A DNA stretch of 32,547 bases. It comes from JBCBWG01 sp036804185. Its GTDB lineage: Bacteria > Pseudomonadota > Alphaproteobacteria > Rhizobiales > Hyphomicrobiaceae. The DNA is taken from NCBI GenBank assembly GCA_050330095.1, contig JBHJOC010000027.1, positions 1 to 32,547 on the forward strand, given 5' to 3'. Positions within the stretch are counted from its first letter, which is position 1, and the number at the start of each line of letters is the position of its first letter. The position numbers were made by a program, and so were the translations under genes. This document shows, piece by piece, positions 15,951-23,592 of this stretch. The notes under the pieces are model-generated. The model had not been told where the DNA came from, did no database searches, and saw only the letters and a program-made list of their open reading frames with translations.

Positions 15951-16123
15951 CGCTCGTGTTCCGTTCCGACACTTGGTGTCGTTTGCAGCACCCGATTGAC
16001 CAAGTGTCGGAGACACAGGGAACACCAGCAACTTCACGAGTCTCGTGTTGCTTTGTCACTAACGCTTGGCAGGCAAGGCTGCAGAGGGCGGGGACCAAGC
16101 ATTCGTGACGCAACACTGGAGCG
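15951..16123 (+). repeat. Three-hairpin repeat family R1, copy A
   Basis: Aligns with 23593-23768 with about 23 differences over about 163 aligned bases by hand count, plus a 10-base insertion in the other copy. It folds as three consecutive hairpins: CCGACACTTGGT (15966-15977) with ACCAAGTGTCGG (15999-16010), 12 perfect pairs; CACGAG/CTCGTG (16035-16047) extended by AGCAA/TTGCT; and ACGCTTGG (16062-16069) with CCAAGCAT (16095-16102), extended by GTCAC/GTGAC. An outer stem CGCTCGTGTT (15951-15960) with AACAC-TG-GAGCG (16112-16123) encloses all three. The rest of the 15866-16275 gap has no gene. The element lies upstream of, and in the same direction as, the acyl-CoA dehydrogenase gene. Confidence 0.8.
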
Positions 16124-16275
16124 ATGGGACGATCTGGCTCAGAGGCTGCACGTGGGACCTCACGGCGCCTCGGCCGCATTCCTTAGCGCAGCCTTCACGC
16201 CAATCGAACGCCTCTGCGTCACGTCCCTTTTGACCACTTGCCATGCCCGAAGCCGTCCAAACCGTGACGATCGGA

Positions 16276-18030
16276 ATGGATCGGGCTATGCTTCAATATC
16301 AGTCCACTCAACTGGGCGGCTTCACCTTGACGGCACACGACCGAACTCTTGGCACACAGCAGCCGACGGGCGCCGACGCGGTGCCGGATTCCTCAGGCCT
16401 CAATCTCTGGCGCGCTGACCCAGCTTTCGCGAAACTCTTGCCTCTCTACCTGCCGCATGACCTCTTCACCCACCTGGAGCCCCATCTCGATCGACTGGGC
16501 GCCCTCGCAGGCGCGCATCTCGACGAACTCGCCCGCATCGCTGACAAGAACCCACCCGTTCTTCACGTTCGCAACCGGCGCGGAGAAGACGACGAGCGGA
16601 TCGAGACCCACCCTGCCTATCGCGAGATGGAAGCCCTTGCCTTCGGCGAGTTCGGGCTCGCGGCACTCAGCCACCGGGGTGATGTGCTCGGTTGGCCCGA
16701 TCCGATGCCGCCAGCTGCAAAGTACGCACTGACGTTTCTGTTCGCGGAGGCGGAGTTCGGCCTGCTCTGCCCGGTCAACATGACGGACAGCCTGACCAGG
16801 ACACTCAAGCGCTATGGTCGGCCGGAACTCATTGCGCGCTATCTTCCGCTCCTGACCAGCCAGGACCTCGATTGCCTGCATCAGGGCGCCATGTTCATGA
16901 CCGAGCAGGGCGCTGGCAGCGACATTTCGGCGACGTCCGTGGTCGCCCGCGCCACTGACGAAGCCGGAACGTACTCCCTCAACGGCGACAAATGGTTCTG
17001 CTCGAACGCCGACGCCGAACTTGCGCTCGTCCTCGCGCGACTTGAAGGCGGGCCGCCCGGCCTGAAGGGCGTTGGCCTCTTCCTCCTTGCGCGGACGCTG
17101 CCCAATGGGCGCCGGAACAGCTATCGGATCGTGCGCCTGAAGGACAAGCTCGGCACGCGCTCAATGGCAAGTGGGGAAATCAGGCTGGAAGGAGCGACCG
17201 CTTGGCTGGTGGGCGATCCCCAGGCCGGGTTCAAGCAGATGGCAGACATGGTGAATGCCTCGCGTCTGTCAAACGCTGTGCGGTCGGCCGGAATGATGCG
17301 TCGCGCCGTCACGGAAGCCCTGTTCGTGGCCCGGAACCGCATTGCATTCGGTCGACGCCTCATCGACATGCCTCTCATGAGGCGCCAGCTTGCGAAGATG
17401 GTCCTTCGCGCGGAGCAAGCCCGCACGATGGTGTTGCAGACCGCGGAGGTCATGCGACGATCCGATGCCGGCGAGGCGTGCGCAAAGCCGCTGCTACGTA
17501 TCCTCACCCCGCTCGTCAAGTTCCGAGCCTGCCGTGACGCGCGGGTCGTCACAGGCGATGCCATGGAAGTTCGCGGCGGCTGCGGATACATTGAGGAATG
17601 GTCTGATAGCCGGCTGCTGCGGGATGCCCATCTCGGCAGCATTTGGGAAGGCACCAGCAACATCGTCGCGCTCGATGTTGTGCGGGCGGCGCAGCGGGAA
17701 GGCGGGCTCGACGCATTGCGAGCCCACATCATCCGTCTCACGTCAGAAACACGTGAGCCTCTCGACGGCCTGATCGCAGATTTCGAACGTGCTGGAGCCG
17801 CCTTGGAGCGCGCGCAAGCGAACCCAGCACTCACCCGGTCGGCCGCGAGCGCGCTTTATCACGTCACGTCTGCAGCGGGCCTCGCCTGGGAAGCAGCCCG
17901 CGCCGACTGCCCCGAACGCGTCCACCTCGCCGAACTGGTCCTCGAACACCGCGTCAGGCCACGCGATCCCCTGGCGCCAGAGTCCCCAACCGCGCAAGAG
18001 CGGATAGCGACCATATTGTGTGTCGCCTGA
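16276..18030 (+). CDS. Acyl-CoA dehydrogenase family protein (AidB-like group)
   Basis: A flavoprotein of about 584 residues in the acyl-CoA dehydrogenase family. FAD/substrate motifs: MTEQGAGSDISAT (from residue 208), GDKWFCSNADAE, and IWEGTSNIVALDVVRA (Trp457), the C-terminal flavin-contact motif. The length (over 540) and the long C-terminal helical tail place it nearer the AidB/DszC-like long group than the ~380-residue short-chain dehydrogenases. Whether it oxidises an acyl-CoA or has an AidB-like protective role cannot be told. Start codons at 16243, 16276 and 16288 are all in frame with poor ribosome sites, so the N-terminus is uncertain. A nested hairpin follows the stop. Confidence 0.85.
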   Translation: MDRAMLQYQSTQLGGFTLTAHDRTLGTQQPTGADAVPDSSGLNLWRADPAFAKLLPLYLPHDLFTHLEPHLDRLGALAGAHLDELARIADKNPPVLHVRNRRGEDDERIETHPAYREMEALAFGEFGLAALSHRGDVLGWPDPMPPAAKYALTFLFAEAEFGLLCPVNMTDSLTRTLKRYGRPELIARYLPLLTSQDLDCLHQGAMFMTEQGAGSDISATSVVARATDEAGTYSLNGDKWFCSNADAELALVLARLEGGPPGLKGVGLFLLARTLPNGRRNSYRIVRLKDKLGTRSMASGEIRLEGATAWLVGDPQAGFKQMADMVNASRLSNAVRSAGMMRRAVTEALFVARNRIAFGRRLIDMPLMRRQLAKMVLRAEQARTMVLQTAEVMRRSDAGEACAKPLLRILTPLVKFRACRDARVVTGDAMEVRGGCGYIEEWSDSRLLRDAHLGSIWEGTSNIVALDVVRAAQREGGLDALRAHIIRLTSETREPLDGLIADFERAGAALERAQANPALTRSAASALYHVTSAAGLAWEAARADCPERVHLAELVLEHRVRPRDPLAPESPTAQERIATILCVA

Positions 18031-18039
18031 GTCTTCGTT

Positions 18040-18105
18040 GCGTGACGCCAGTTCGTGTTGCACGGTTGAGTGCGCCAGCGCACCGTGCAGGCTCGAGCGT
18101 CACGC
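18040..18105. terminator. Nested 66-nt hairpin after acyl-CoA dehydrogenase
   Basis: The outer arms GCGTGACG (18040-18047) and CGTCACGC (18098-18105) are exact complements. Inside, GCACGG (18060-18065) pairs with CCGTGC (18083-18088), and inside that GTGCGC/GCGCAC faces itself. The structure lies 10 bases after the dehydrogenase stop and about 150 bases before the binding-protein gene. No T-run follows, so it is either a Rho-dependent end, an mRNA-stabilising stem or another extragenic hairpin element. Confidence 0.5.
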
Positions 18106-18256
18106 CCTCACCAAGGCGGCCCTGACGCGCGTATTCGGCCGCTGCTCGGTTGCGAGCCAACGCACGAGCCGTTACCAAATGTAGGCCCGTACTTGCTGTC
18201 CTAATCGGAAACGGTGGATGCGGGCCCGGCATGAGATGCCCAACCGAGGAGATACG

Positions 18257-19015
18257 ATGACGAGACTTCGCACGCTCCTGCTCGCCACCGCTATTGCTGC
18301 AGCGTCTGTTTTGGCTGTCGCGCCGGCGAGCGCCCAGGACCTCTCGATCACCATCGCGACCGAAGGCGCCTACCCGCCGTTCAACAACAAGGATGCAGCC
18401 GGCAACCTCGTCGGCTTCGACGTCGACATTGCCAACGCACTGTGTGCCGAGATGAAGGCCACGTGCACGATCGTCGATCAGGACTGGGACGGGATCATAC
18501 CGGGGCTCGTTGCCAAGAAGTACGACGCGATCATCGCCTCGATGTCGATCACGGACGAGCGCAAGCAAACCATCGATTTCACCGAGCGCTATTACTCCAA
18601 CTACCTTCGCGTCATCGCCAAGAAGGGCTCAGGGATCGCCGGAACGGATGGCCTCGCTGGAAAGAGCGTCGGCGCCCAACGCGCAACGGTTGCGGCCACT
18701 TGGGCAGAGGACAACCTCGGTCGCGGATCGGACGTGAAATTGTACGACACGCAAACCGCTGCCTACGCCGATCTTGTGGCAGGCCGCCTCGATGCGATCG
18801 TGACCGACGTTTATCCGGGCTACGACTGGCTTCAGGAAAACTCCGAATACGAGTTCGTTGGCGACCGGATCGAGATCGACGACCAGATCGCGATTGCCGT
18901 GCGCAAGGGCGAAGACGCACTTCGTGAGAAGTTCAACGCAGCGATCCGCGCCATTCGCGAGAATGGGGTCTACGCGCAGATCAATGCAAAGTACTTCCCG
19001 TTCGACATCTACTGA
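18257..19015 (+). CDS. Polar amino-acid ABC transporter, periplasmic binding protein
   Basis: A 252-residue solute-binding protein of family 3 (HisJ/ArgT/OccT type). Start at ATG 18257, chosen for GAGGAG at 18246-18251 and because it opens a 26-residue signal peptide ending ASA before QDLS. Hallmarks: ITIATEGAYPPFNNKDAAGNLVGFDVDIANALCAEM, the family signature, then DQDWDGIIPGLVAKKYDAIIASMSIT and ERYYSNYLRV. This wording is typical of lysine/arginine/ornithine/octopine binders. It captures substrate for the two permeases encoded about 300 bases downstream. The adjacent decarboxylase/agmatinase module makes arginine or ornithine a reasonable ligand, but this is inference. Confidence 0.93.
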   Translation: MTRLRTLLLATAIAAASVLAVAPASAQDLSITIATEGAYPPFNNKDAAGNLVGFDVDIANALCAEMKATCTIVDQDWDGIIPGLVAKKYDAIIASMSITDERKQTIDFTERYYSNYLRVIAKKGSGIAGTDGLAGKSVGAQRATVAATWAEDNLGRGSDVKLYDTQTAAYADLVAGRLDAIVTDVYPGYDWLQENSEYEFVGDRIEIDDQIAIAVRKGEDALREKFNAAIRAIRENGVYAQINAKYFPFDIY

Positions 19016-19110
19016 CGTTCGGCACCACGACAGACCCAGTCTTGGCTTGTCTCATCTAAATCGTCAGCAGTTGCGGTGAGCATCGCGATTGTGGCGCGAC
19101 CTGAAGTCCA

Positions 19111-19189
19111 CTCGTACCGCCGATCAGAAGTCCCTGCACCACCCGCAGCACCTGACTTCCAGGGCCTTCTGATCAAAGAGCGGTACGAG
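19111..19189. repeat. 79-bp hairpin repeat family R2, copy 2
   Basis: Same length and layout as 14-92 but with an intact fold: CTCGTACCGC (19111-19120) with GCGGTACGAG (19180-19189), then GATCAGAAG (19122-19130) with CTTCTGATC (19166-19174), then CCCTG (19132-19136) with CAGGG (19160-19164). That gives 24 base pairs in a near-continuous stem. It sits in the 304-base gap between the binding-protein gene and the permeases, where it could stabilise the upstream message or reduce transcription into the permeases. Nothing else is seen in this gap. Confidence 0.75.
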
Positions 19190-19319
19190 AACTCCTCGTG
19201 TTCTCGCATCATCACCCGAGGGTGTGACAAGCCCTCGGGACGGTGTGCGGGACAAATGCCGGGCCAGGTCCCACCCTTTTCACGCCTACGGTTAGGCATC
19301 GCATGATCGAAAGCATCGC

Positions 19320-20036
19320 ATGACCGAGGTGTTCGCCCTGCTGTCCTACGGCGACACTGGTTGGGGCGATGAGCTGCTGGCAGGTGCCTGGATCACGATC
19401 CAGCTGGCGGTCGTCTCGCTCGCCGTAGGCCTGGCACTCGGTCTTGTCCTTGCTGCGGGACGCCTTTCGCCGATCTTGCCGGTGCGGCTCGGTGTCGAAG
19501 GCCTCAATGGGTTCGTACGCGGAACGCCGGAATTCCTCATTCTCCTTCTTGTCTATTTCGGCCTCGAGCAGGCGCTGCAATCCGGTGTGCTGGCGCTCGG
19601 ATTCAACGTGCGTGTCGAGATCCCGAAGTTCCTCGCAGCTGTGCTGGGGCTTTCACTCATCTTCGGCGTCTACGCGTGCGAGGTATTTCGCGGCGCCTAT
19701 CTCGCGGTGCCCCGCGGACAGATGGAAGCGGCCGTTGCGTGCGGCATGTCCCCCATACAGGCCTTCGTCCTGGTCCGGCTCCCTCAGATGTGGCGCTTTG
19801 CAATCCCGGGGCTCGGCAATCTCTGGATGGTGTTGCTCAAGGATACCTCACTTGCAGCGGTCATCGCGCTCGATGACCTGCTGCGTCAGGCCAAGGTCGC
19901 GAGCGAGACGACCCGGGCACCGCTGGTCTTCTATGTCGCAGCTGCCGTGATTTACCTCGTCCTGACGGGCCTTTCGGACGTCGCGCGCCACAAGCTCGAA
20001 CAGCGGGCACGTCGCGGCATCGGGGAGGCGCGGTGA
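19320..20036 (+). CDS. Polar amino-acid ABC transporter permease (HisQ-like)
   Basis: A 238-residue inner-membrane permease with about five helices. It carries the HisQ/HisM-type EAA loop EVFRGAYLAVPRGQMEAAVACGMSP (near residues 121-145), which docks onto the ATPase, and the entry motif ITIQLAVVSLAVGLALGLVLA. It forms a heterodimer with the next gene, overlapping it by one base. The ATG has no clear ribosome site; a tandem copy of GCATCGCATGA just upstream creates a six-codon reading frame (19303-19323) whose TGA overlaps this ATG, so start choice may involve coupling. No ATP-binding gene follows. Confidence 0.93.
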   Translation: MTEVFALLSYGDTGWGDELLAGAWITIQLAVVSLAVGLALGLVLAAGRLSPILPVRLGVEGLNGFVRGTPEFLILLLVYFGLEQALQSGVLALGFNVRVEIPKFLAAVLGLSLIFGVYACEVFRGAYLAVPRGQMEAAVACGMSPIQAFVLVRLPQMWRFAIPGLGNLWMVLLKDTSLAAVIALDDLLRQAKVASETTRAPLVFYVAAAVIYLVLTGLSDVARHKLEQRARRGIGEAR

Positions 20037-20788
20037 TGGACCCACAGGCGCTCTACCGCTGGGCCAAGCTGCAGGTATCCGACGGGGCCTGTGCCCTCTT
20101 GAAACCCGTGACGCCAGACCTCTTCGCCCGCTCGTGCACGCGCTTCTTCGACGGCGCGATGATCTCGATCGAGTTGCTCGTGCTCGCGTGCTGCGCAGGC
20201 TTCGCACTGGCCGTGCTGCTGGTGCTTGCGCGCGTTTCAGGCAAACCGATCCTGGCTGCTGTGTCTTACATTTATTGCTATGTATTCCGTGGGACGCCGC
20301 TGCTCGTGCAGCTCTGGATCTTCTACTTCGGGCTCGGCGCACTTGGCGCGCAGGGGCTCGGACCGCTTTGGGCGTTCTTCAGGGACGGCTGGTGGGTCGG
20401 GCTCCTTGTTCTCACGCTCAACACGGCTGCCTACGTCGCTGAAATTCTGCGCGGGGGAATAGCGAACGTGCCCAAGGGACAGGTCGAGGCAGCCATTGCA
20501 TCGGGTATGGGCTGGACGACGCGCATGCGGCGGATCGTATTTCCGCAAGCGCTGCAGATTGCGTGGCCTGCCTACGGGAACGAGGTGATCCTGCTTCTGA
20601 AAGGCAGCGCGCTCGTCTCGACGATTACGGTGATGGACCTGATGGGGCAGATAAGAACGGTCTTTTCGCGGTCTTACAGCCTCGAGATCTTTCTCTACGG
20701 CGCGCTCATGTACCTGGCACTGACCGCGATCCTCACGGGGTTGCTTCGGCTGATCGAGCGGCGATTTCCCGCGGCTGCGCGAACCTGA
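20036..20788 (+). CDS. Polar amino-acid ABC transporter permease (HisM-like)
   Basis: A 250-residue partner permease. The helix pattern and EAA loop EILRGGIANVPKGQVEAAIASGMGW are those of HisM/ArtM, with VFRGTPLLVQLWIFYFGLG as the entry motif. ATG 20036 is preferred because GGGGAGG (20022-20028) is 7 bases upstream; GTG 20033 would add one residue and overlap the previous stop by GTGA. The tail LLRLIERRFP is the usual family ending. The importer needs an ATPase supplied from elsewhere in the genome, since the next genes are convergent and unrelated. Confidence 0.93.
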   Translation: MDPQALYRWAKLQVSDGACALLKPVTPDLFARSCTRFFDGAMISIELLVLACCAGFALAVLLVLARVSGKPILAAVSYIYCYVFRGTPLLVQLWIFYFGLGALGAQGLGPLWAFFRDGWWVGLLVLTLNTAAYVAEILRGGIANVPKGQVEAAIASGMGWTTRMRRIVFPQALQIAWPAYGNEVILLLKGSALVSTITVMDLMGQIRTVFSRSYSLEIFLYGALMYLALTAILTGLLRLIERRFPAAART

Positions 20789-20814
20789 ACTCTGGCGATC
20801 GAAGCCTTAACCGC

Positions 20815-20884
20815 TGGGCAGTGTGCCGAGTCTGTTTGATCGCTTCCCAACGGCTCCGCATCTGCCCAACGCGTCAACCGTTGG
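20815..20884. terminator. Crossing inverted repeats between convergent genes
   Basis: Two exact 7-bp arm pairs interleave: TGGGCAG (20815-20821) with CTGCCCA (20862-20868), and CCAACGG (20847-20853) with CCGTTGG (20878-20884). The second pair overlaps the stop end of the minus-strand gene. They lie between two converging genes, so a bidirectional stop or mutually exclusive hairpins is the simple reading. The crossed order would also permit a pseudoknot. Confidence 0.4.
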
Positions 20885-21110
20885 AATCCGGCTCCGACTT
20901 GGCCATGATCGCAACGCCGACTTGCACGCTCGCAAACGTCAGCCCCGTCGAGCCAACCAGCATGACGACCGCGAGGAGTGCGACGTCGGAGCCGGCAACC
21001 AGTGTGCCGAGACCGGCAATGTCAAATGCCAGCAGCAGCGCCACAAAGACTGCGGCGGCCGCAAATCCAATGGCGCTGTTGACGAGGATCAGGCGGATCA
21101 GTGACGACAT
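20874..21110 (-). CDS. Small membrane protein, unknown function
   Basis: A 78-residue protein that is nearly all membrane: two long hydrophobic segments (SAIGFAAAAVFVALLLAFDI and a second from VALLAVVMLVGSTG to GVAIM) and a short polar tail KSEPDSNG. I chose the ATG at 21110 because the protein then begins MSSLIRLILVN and has GAAGGG about 6 bases upstream; the longer open frame adds 45 residues with no membrane or family character. It resembles many uncharacterised two-helix proteins of alphaproteobacteria. It shares the strand with the VOC gene but is separated by about 130 bases. Confidence 0.7.
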   Translation of the reverse strand: MSSLIRLILVNSAIGFAAAAVFVALLLAFDIAGLGTLVAGSDVALLAVVMLVGSTGLTFASVQVGVAIMAKSEPDSNG

Positions 21111-21241
21111 GGTCGACCCTTCATGCAACACACAGAGCCCAGCGTGGACAGCTCCACATGACGCTGCCCACGATGTTGGAACGCCGCGCGCCGTCGGGCG
21201 GTTCACCGGCGACTGACCAATGAGGGGCGGGCTCCGGTCGA

Positions 21242-21652
21242 TCAATCAATCACCTGATTGAGCTCGATCACGTTCATGGACGGATCGTAAATATAGATCT
21301 GGCGCACGCCCTTCATCGCGTAGGTGCCGGCATCGGAATACGGGATGCCGGCGGCTTCCAGGCGGCGCATGACGGCATTCAGATCCGGCACCGTGATGGC
21401 CACGTGCCCGCCGATGGTTGGATTGTGGATGAGACCATTATCACGCGCAAACGTTGGGATCGGCTTGACGATGTGGAGGCCGCGATTGTCATCGCCGAAG
21501 CAGGCGATGGTCTCATCGGTGTGGTGCAGCTGGCCGGGCCGATCGGGATATGTCCACTGCCCTTGAGGCAGACCGACGATGTCGCGGAGCAGGGCTGCCG
21601 TCGCTTTCACGTCGTGCGCCATGATGTTCACGTGGTGGATCGACCAGTTCAC
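21242..21652 (-). CDS. VOC-family (glyoxalase/dioxygenase-fold) protein
   Basis: A 136-residue vicinal-oxygen-chelate protein made of paired beta-alpha-beta-beta-beta modules. Candidate metal ligands: His7 in SIHHVNI, His60 in GLHIV, His83 in GGHVAITVPD and Glu130 in MNVIELNQ, the usual places in this fold. The C-half reads GIPYSDAGTYAMKGVRQIYIYDPSMNVIELNQ, typical of glyoxalase-like proteins. The start is GTG 21652 with GGAGG 6 bases upstream. Substrate not assignable: glyoxalase I, fosfomycin-resistance and extradiol enzymes share this outline. It lies 146 bases downstream of gatB on the same strand. Confidence 0.85.
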   Translation of the reverse strand: MNWSIHHVNIMAHDVKATAALLRDIVGLPQGQWTYPDRPGQLHHTDETIACFGDDNRGLHIVKPIPTFARDNGLIHNPTIGGHVAITVPDLNAVMRRLEAAGIPYSDAGTYAMKGVRQIYIYDPSMNVIELNQVID

Positions 21653-21798
21653 GGAGGGCCTCCAATGGTCATGTCGTCATTGAGGGCGCCAATGTGACGC
21701 TTGTGCTGGCGATTGTCCCGCACCATTCGCGCAACAGGGCCCGGCGAAGCGCGCAGCTCTTCGGTGGCCCGCGGCAGCAGTCATAATCGGCCGCAGGC

Positions 21799-23289
21799 TC
21801 ACTCGATGCCGAGCTTGTCCCGCACGATCTTCTGGACCGCCTGCGGGTTGGCCTTTCCGCCCGTCTCCTTCATGACCTGACCAACGAACCAGCCGGCGAG
21901 CGAGGGCTTGGCTTTGGCTTTCTCGACCTGGCCCGGGTTAGCTGCGATCACCGCATCGACTGCTGCTTCGATTGCACCCGTGTCGGTCACCTGCCGCATG
22001 CCGCGCGTTTCGACGATCACAGCCGGATCGCCACCTTCGGTCCAAAGGATCTCGAACACGTCTTTCGCGATCTTGCCAGAGATAGCCTCCGACGCGATCA
22101 GGTCGACGATGCCGCCGAGCTGTGACGCGCTGACAGGTGAGCGCGCGAGATCGAGCCCTTCTTTATTCAATCGCCCAAGAAGCTCGTTGATGACCCAGTT
22201 CGCCGCGAGCTTGCCATCGCGCCCCGCCGCGACACTTTCGAAAAAATCGGCGCGTTCACGTTCGGCAACCAGAACGGAAGCATCATAAAGCGTCAGGCCG
22301 AAATCGGCGATCAGCCGCGCCTGCTTGGCATCCGGCAGTTCCGGTAGGGCTGCCTTGAGATTGTCGATCTCGGCCTCATCCACCTCGAGCGGCAGCAGAT
22401 CCGGGTCAGGAAAATAGCGGTAGTCGTGCGCTTCCTCTTTCGAGCGCATCGCACGGGTCTCACCGGTTCTCGGGTCGAACAGCCGTGTTTCCTGGTCGAT
22501 CGTGCCGCCATCCTCGATGATCGCGATCTGGCGACGCGCCTCGGCCTCGATCGCCTGACCTATGAAGCGGATCGAGTTCACATTCTTGATTTCACAGCGC
22601 GTCCCGAACGGCGTGCCCGGACGGCGCACGGACACGTTCACGTCAGCGCGAAGATTGCCCTTTTCCATGTCCGCGTCCGAGGTCCCGAGATACCGCAGGA
22701 TGGTGCGCAGCTTGGTGACGTAGGCCTGTGCTTCCTTGGCCGATCGCATGTCCGGCCGTGAAACGATTTCCATTAGCGCAACGCCGGAACGGTTGAGATC
22801 AACGTAGGTGTAGTCGGGATGCAGGTCGTGGATCGACTTGCCGGCGTCCTGTTCGAGGTGAAGACGCTCGATGCCAACGCGTTTCGTCTCGCCATCAACC
22901 TCGATCATCACCTCGCCTTCGCCGACGATCGGGCTCTTGTATTGCGAGATCTGGTATCCTTGCGGCAGGTCCGGATAGAAGTAATTCTTGCGGTCGAAAA
23001 CGCTGCGGCGATTGACGACCGCGTTCAGGCCAAGGCCCGTTCTGATCGCCTGGCGAACGCACTCCTCGTTGATGACGGGCAGCATTCCTGGCATCGCTGC
23101 GTCGACCAGCGAGACGTTCGAATTGGGCGGCGATCCGAATGCGGTCGAGGACCCCGAAAAGAGCTTCGACTGGCTCGCGACCTGCGCATGGACCTCGAGG
23201 CCGATCACCACCTCCCAGTCCCCGGTTGCGCCGGAAATCAGGTTCTTCGACGCCGCGGCCGCCTCACCAGCCAAACCCGTATCCTGCAT
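21799..23289 (-). CDS. gatB: Aspartyl/glutamyl-tRNA amidotransferase subunit B
   Basis: A 496-residue subunit B of the GatCAB amidotransferase, which converts misacylated Asp-tRNA(Asn) or Glu-tRNA(Gln) into the amidated form in the cytoplasm. Signature stretches: VIGLEVHAQV near residue 30, GMLPVINEECVRQAIRTGLGLNA, FDRKNYFYPDLPQGYQISQY (cradle motif), LHPDYTYVDLNRSGVALMEIVSRPD, and a C-terminal YqeY-like tail ending NPQAVQKIVRDKLG. I start it at ATG 23289 (MQDTGLAG), behind an AGGAGG site; the open frame runs 69 residues further upstream through low-complexity sequence and into repeat R3, which is not coding. gatA and gatC are not in the window. Confidence 0.96.
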   Translation of the reverse strand: MQDTGLAGEAAAASKNLISGATGDWEVVIGLEVHAQVASQSKLFSGSSTAFGSPPNSNVSLVDAAMPGMLPVINEECVRQAIRTGLGLNAVVNRRSVFDRKNYFYPDLPQGYQISQYKSPIVGEGEVMIEVDGETKRVGIERLHLEQDAGKSIHDLHPDYTYVDLNRSGVALMEIVSRPDMRSAKEAQAYVTKLRTILRYLGTSDADMEKGNLRADVNVSVRRPGTPFGTRCEIKNVNSIRFIGQAIEAEARRQIAIIEDGGTIDQETRLFDPRTGETRAMRSKEEAHDYRYFPDPDLLPLEVDEAEIDNLKAALPELPDAKQARLIADFGLTLYDASVLVAERERADFFESVAAGRDGKLAANWVINELLGRLNKEGLDLARSPVSASQLGGIVDLIASEAISGKIAKDVFEILWTEGGDPAVIVETRGMRQVTDTGAIEAAVDAVIAANPGQVEKAKAKPSLAGWFVGQVMKETGGKANPQAVQKIVRDKLGIE

Positions 23290-23363
23290 GAATGCCCGCC
23301 TCCTCGTTCGAGGGTCTTCGTTAGCCGAGGCTGTCGAGGTCGGCAATCCGCGTTCGGCAGCTC

Positions 23364-23486
23364 GTGGCCCGTCGCGCCAAAATCGCTGCGTTCCCGCGAC
23401 ATCCGATCGATTTTGGCGCGACATGAGGGCCACGCCCACCAGCAACGACGGCGTGAGGCGTGCTCCAGCCTCTGACCAACGTAACC
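23364..23486. repeat. Long-stem repeat family R3, copy 1
   Basis: GTCGCGCCAAAATCG (23371-23385) and CGATTTTGGCGCGAC (23408-23422) pair perfectly over 15 bp, and GTGGCCC (23364-23370) with GGGCCAC (23427-23433) extends the stem. A small hairpin GAGGC/GCCTC around GCTCCA follows (to about 23474). The first 69 bases align without gaps to 28172-28240, about 55 of 69 identical by hand count. It lies about 75 bases upstream of gatB. Confidence 0.78.
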
Positions 23487-23592
23487 AAAGCGTCACAATA
23501 GCAGGTGCGAACAGCGCTCACGCCACAATCGGCCAACTTTGCGTTGCCCCGAGCAAAGCTCGCGGACTAACGTCAGGCAAGGTTGAGGGGTA

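Noticed and set aside
15951..16123. R1 as an insertion sequence
   Set aside because: No transposase, no clear target-site duplication, and only ~170 bp; a non-autonomous element remains possible and is noted in the finding.
15651..16418. A 255-codon frame running through the MFS tail, R1 copy A and the dehydrogenase start
   Set aside because: It crosses the stems of R1 and two real genes in another frame, and has no domain pattern; R1 itself is better explained as non-coding.
23290..23496. Upstream extension of gatB by 69 codons
   Set aside because: It reads through the R3 stem and an in-frame ATG with a strong AGGAGG site lies at 23289, matching the family's N-terminus.
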